DNA of 8,644 nucleotides, taken from positions 1 through 8,644 of the forward strand of contig JAUUYJ010000098.1 in the NCBI GenBank assembly GCA_030588275.1, written 5' to 3'. The position numbers and the translations under genes were made by a program. Below, one piece after another: positions 6,086 through 8,644 of the stretch. The DNA is from Candidatus Zixiibacteriota bacterium (lineage in GTDB: Bacteria; Zixibacteria; MSB-5A5; GN15; JAAZOE01). The notes below the pieces were generated by a model. That model was not told where the DNA came from, did not search any database, and saw only the letters and a program-made list of their open reading frames with translations. Position 1 is the first letter of the stretch; each line of letters opens with the position of its first letter.

Positions 6086-6706
6086 ATGAAAAATTGCCCT
6101 AAAGTACCGTTGATCCTCACCCTGGTTATGACCATTGTTCTGGGGCTTGGTTCTTTTTCATATGCAAAAAATGCGATACCGGTCGTTGATTCCACCAAGG
6201 TAGAAGAACCGATTGACTTTACCGAATCGGTAAAAATGGAATGGCCGGACAATGTTAAATGGGTTCTGGAAGATACCTACACCGGAAACCGGACGATTAT
6301 GGAGCTTTACTATCCCAAAGGAGAATCCTCCAGCAATTGGAGTCAAATGGGTTCGATTGAAATTGCCATCGGAAAAATCGAGGGAAATGTCGGCGGGCGG
6401 GCTCGCCTGATCTTTTTGGGAACCGAACAAGGAAGCCCCGGAGCCACCTGGGATATCATTAAGATGGATTATAACAAGGAATTGGACTTCAAGTGGGTAG
6501 TTTTTGAAATCAACTGTCCCGAATTTTTAAACGGCGATGGACCCCAGGTCCAGCTCTGGAAAATCATGAGTGGAAAAACCGGTACCTTCATCGTCCAGTA
6601 TTCTTATAAAGGGAAAGAGATGCCGGGACTGCTTAAAGATCAGATGATTGAGGCTTTGATCGCCTCTCAGTTAGTGAAAACTCCGATAGCAGAGACTGAA
6701 AAATAA
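6086..6706 (+). CDS. Exported protein of unknown function, 206 residues
   Basis: ATG 6086 follows TGGAGA (6075-6080) at five bases, a good ribosome binding site. Residues 1-27 are a typical Sec signal peptide (MKNCPK, hydrophobic core VPLILTLVMTIVLGLG, cleavage after SYA). The mature 179 residues are mixed alpha/beta: a strand-rich middle (VLEDTYTGNRTIMELYYPKG, MGSIEIAIGKIEGNVGG, FKWVVFEINCPEF, GTFIVQYSYKG) and a C-terminal helix (LLKDQMIEALIASQLV). There are only two Cys, at residue 4 and in INCPEF. No catalytic motif, lipobox, repeat or membrane anchor beyond the signal peptide is visible, and the family was not recognised. It is monocistronic by layout: the gene upstream is divergent and the one downstream convergent. 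The product is probably periplasmic or secreted. Confidence 0.8.
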   Translation: MKNCPKVPLILTLVMTIVLGLGSFSYAKNAIPVVDSTKVEEPIDFTESVKMEWPDNVKWVLEDTYTGNRTIMELYYPKGESSSNWSQMGSIEIAIGKIEGNVGGRARLIFLGTEQGSPGATWDIIKMDYNKELDFKWVVFEINCPEFLNGDGPQVQLWKIMSGKTGTFIVQYSYKGKEMPGLLKDQMIEALIASQLVKTPIAETEK

Positions 6707-6712
6707 AAAAAA

Positions 6713-7801
6713 TTAGCCAATAACTTGATCGGGTCGAATTCTTCGGCCCGATTTGATATTTCCGAATTTTCCGTCTTTCTGATCTGTTTCAAAAATCATA
6801 ACCTGCTCTGCATTAATCTCAAGATTTACCTTATCCCCAATTTGCGCCAAATCTTCTGAGCCATTTTCTATGATGGTTAATTCCAAACCGGGAGTCGCCA
6901 CCTTCAGATAGGTTGAGGAACCGATATATTCGGTCTCAATAATTGTTCCTGCCAATGCACCATCTGGTGAAATTTTGATCTGCTCCGGTCTGATCCCAAC
7001 GGTAATTGCCGGGTAATCATTATGATTTACTCTCGATCCGGTTTTTTGCAGTTGGCCGTCTTTTATCTCGTCCTGAAACAGGTTGATCGGGGGCGTTCCG
7101 ATAAATGAAGCGACAAACTGATCGGACGGATCTTTGTATATCTGATCGGGAGAACCGTGCTGATGGACAGCCCCCTCCTTCATGACAATCATCTCATCCG
7201 CCATCGTCAGCGCTTCGGTTTGGTCGTGCGTAACATAAATCATCGTGATCCCCATTTTTTTCTGCAGGGCCACAATCTCTCGTCTCATTTTTACCCGTAG
7301 TGCGGCGTCAAGGTTGGAGAGTGGTTCATCTAAAAGAAATATCGAAGGCTTACGGATCAGCCCTCGCCCCAGAGCGACTCGTTGCCTTTGTCCTCCGGAG
7401 AGTTGGGACGGACGGCGATCAAGAAGCGATTCCAGTTCAAGAAGCTGGGCGGTACTATGCACCGCCGCCTTGATCTCCTCTTTGCCAAGCCGGGCAACCC
7501 GTAGAGGAAAAGCGATATTTTCAAAAACGGTCATATGCGGATAGAGGGCGTAGTTTTGAAAAACCATAGCAGTTTTTCTTTGTTGCGGTTCCAACGCGGT
7601 GATATCTATGTCCCCCAAAATAATTTTTCCACGATCAGGATGCTCCAATCCGGCGATCAAACGTAGCACCGTTGACTTGCCACAGCCGGATGGACCCAGC
7701 AAAACCATGAGACTTCCAGATTGTACTTTGAGATTCAGGTCGGCTAAGACAGAAACATCGCCGAACGACTTGGACAGATTTTCGATGACCAGATGGGCCA
7801 C
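6713..7801 (-). CDS. MalK/UgpC-family ABC transporter ATP-binding protein
   Basis: This 362-residue protein has the normal length for the MalK/UgpC/MsmK group, the ATPase of CUT1-type importers of sugars and related solutes. It has Walker A GPSGCGKST (36-44), Q-loop Gln82 in FQNYALYPHM, signature LSGGQ (134-138) followed by RQRVALGRGL, Walker B IFLLDEP (154-160), D-loop SNLD (162-165) and H-loop His192 in THDQ. All catalytic elements are intact. From ~270 on it has the TOBE/MOBE-type regulatory domain (TVGIRPEQIKI, then TEYIGSSTYLKV). The GTG start at 7801 places MAHLVIENLSKSFG where family members begin; it lies one base after the recF stop, implying translational coupling. The substrate cannot be told: no permease or binding protein is adjacent, so it may serve a transporter encoded elsewhere. 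The last ~17 residues overlap a hairpin in the DNA (6728-6752). Confidence 0.93.
   Translation of the reverse strand: MAHLVIENLSKSFGDVSVLADLNLKVQSGSLMVLLGPSGCGKSTVLRLIAGLEHPDRGKIILGDIDITALEPQQRKTAMVFQNYALYPHMTVFENIAFPLRVARLGKEEIKAAVHSTAQLLELESLLDRRPSQLSGGQRQRVALGRGLIRKPSIFLLDEPLSNLDAALRVKMRREIVALQKKMGITMIYVTHDQTEALTMADEMIVMKEGAVHQHGSPDQIYKDPSDQFVASFIGTPPINLFQDEIKDGQLQKTGSRVNHNDYPAITVGIRPEQIKISPDGALAGTIIETEYIGSSTYLKVATPGLELTIIENGSEDLAQIGDKVNLEINAEQVMIFETDQKDGKFGNIKSGRRIRPDQVIG
6728..6752 (+). terminator. Hairpin between convergent genes, inside the end of the ATPase coding region
   Basis: ATCGGG-T-CGAA (6728-6738) pairs with TTCG-G-CCCGAT (6742-6752) around a TTC loop, giving 10 Watson-Crick pairs and one T-G wobble. 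On the plus strand it is 21 bases after the stop of the 206-residue protein gene and is followed by TTTGATATTT, an imperfect T tract, so it can terminate that gene. On the minus strand a run of eight T lies just past the ATPase stop, but about 15 bases from the stem, so bidirectional use is less sure. Confidence 0.5.
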
Positions 7802-7802
7802 G

Positions 7803-8644
7803 CTATGACCCGTTTATCTGGCCATTATTGATATGATATATCTCAGCCATCTTTTTTAATGATGGAGGTGGTTCCACTGCCGTCGTCAGAAATATTTGTC
7901 GTCCATTTCCAAACAGCCGGGCCATATTATCTCGACGACGTTCATCCAGTTCGGCAAAAATTTCATCCAACAGCATAATCGGTTTTTCATTACGACGACT
8001 TTCAAGAAAATCTGCCGCACCAACCATCGTCGCTACCGCGGCCGATCGCAACTCCCCCTGCGAACCGTACCCACGAGCCGGGAATGCACCGATGGTAAAA
8101 TCGATATCGTCCCGATGGGGACCAACGATAGCCGTTTCTAAAATCCGCTCTTTGGCCCGGTTCTCGATCAGTTTTTTATCGAAATTTTCCCTGATCCGCT
8201 CCACCGCACCGTACGGCACATTGGGGGCATAGGTCATGCCAAATTTATCACTCGCCAAACCACGACTTTCATGAGCCACGCGCCGGTAATAAGCAGGAGC
8301 GATGTTGTTTAGAAATTTGATAAAAGCAAAGCGTGCCGACATCAAACGACAGCCAATTTCAATTATCAGCGGATCGAACGGGCAAGACTCGTTTGAACCG
8401 ATTTTTAAAAACGAATTTTTCTGAGCCAACGCCTTATTATAATCGGTTAGGTCGGCCAGATACGATGCCGAAGCCTGCGATAGGTGTAAATCCAGAAATC
8501 GGCGTCGGTTCTGTGGTGAGCCAGAAAACAGAGCTACATCATCGGGGGCCATTGAGATTATCGAAAAGATACGAAACAGGCGTGAGATACGAACCGGATT
8601 TTCATCAATGAGGATTTTTTTGCGCCCCCCTTTTTGGTAGGCAC
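7803..8644 (-). CDS. recF: DNA replication and repair protein RecF (5' partial)
   Basis: RecF is an SMC/ABC-like ATPase that, with RecO and RecR, loads RecA at single-strand gaps in the cytoplasm. About 280 residues are present, open to the window edge; the N-terminal Walker A region lies beyond it. The ATG at 8552 is internal: the frame upstream reads GRKKILIDENPVRISRLFRI, matching the usual RecF stretch before the SMAPDDVALFSGSPQNRRRF segment (family: FSPEDL..V.GSPS.RRRFLD). Further on are the conserved GPHRDD (near 8110-8128), the ABC signature region GSQGELRSAAVATM (near 8030-8075) and Walker B PIMLLDEIFAELDERR (near 7940-7983), all intact. The stop TAG at 7803-7805 is one base from the ABC ATPase start. 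recF more often sits between dnaN and gyrB; here the downstream neighbour is an unrelated transporter ATPase. Confidence 0.93.
   Translation of the reverse strand, partial: AYQKGGRKKILIDENPVRISRLFRIFSIISMAPDDVALFSGSPQNRRRFLDLHLSQASASYLADLTDYNKALAQKNSFLKIGSNESCPFDPLIIEIGCRLMSARFAFIKFLNNIAPAYYRRVAHESRGLASDKFGMTYAPNVPYGAVERIRENFDKKLIENRAKERILETAIVGPHRDDIDFTIGAFPARGYGSQGELRSAAVATMVGAADFLESRRNEKPIMLLDEIFAELDERRRDNMARLFGNGRQIFLTTAVEPPPSLKKMAEIYHINNGQINGS

Noticed and set aside
7803..8552. RecF as a complete 249-residue gene starting at 8552
   Set aside because: The frame stays open upstream to 8644 and encodes recognisable RecF sequence, and the Walker A region is missing, so the ATG is internal.
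1..8644. tRNA, rRNA, insertion sequence with transposase, or phage genes
   Set aside because: No cloverleaf, rRNA core sequence, transposase-like protein or phage structural protein was recognised on either strand.

Overview
The window looks like chromosomal DNA from a Gram-negative-type bacterium of the FCB superphylum. The best guess is candidate phylum Zixibacteria or a close relative. This rests on the style of the two dockerin modules (paired GDANxDGxxNVGDAVFLINFVFK-type repeats ending in a GGPEPCA-like tail) on large Sec-exported, Cys-rich proteins, and on a moderate base composition. It is an inference from pattern memory, not from a database search.

Layout. Positions 1-372 (+) hold the C-terminal end of a dockerin protein cut by the window edge. 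Positions 373-636 are a leader region with a good sigma-70-like promoter, an operator-like set of GGGCTAT/ATAGCCC repeats and a foldable RNA segment. Positions 637-2751 (+) encode a 704-residue exported multidomain protein: signal peptide, beta-sandwich, two Ig-like domains, a dockerin in the middle, and a Cys- and Ala-rich C-terminal domain with an HEXXH motif. A HEAT-like exported protein with a His/Asp tail follows at once (about 2786-3613, +) and ends in a clear intrinsic terminator. Positions 3614-4002 have no gene but are dense in hairpins and inverted repeats, between convergent genes. Positions 4003-5838 (-) encode a TPR plus type-1 periplasmic-binding-fold protein, LpoA-like in architecture. 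A divergent intergenic region (5839-6085) leads to an unrecognised exported 206-residue protein (6086-6706, +). Convergent to it are a MalK/UgpC-type ABC ATPase (6713-7801, -) and, just upstream of that on the same strand, recF (7803 to beyond 8644, -), cut at its 5' end by the window edge.

How the genes fit together. The two dockerin genes and the HEAT gene form a surface or extracytoplasmic protein block; the second dockerin gene and the HEAT gene are probably co-transcribed. No cohesin partner is in view. recF and the ABC ATPase are separated by one base and are probably translated from one message, although they have no obvious functional link. The ATPase has no permease or binding-protein gene beside it. 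The most novel-looking items are the protein at 637-2751 with its internal dockerin and HEXXH tail domain, its leader, and the hairpin-rich gap at 3614-4002.
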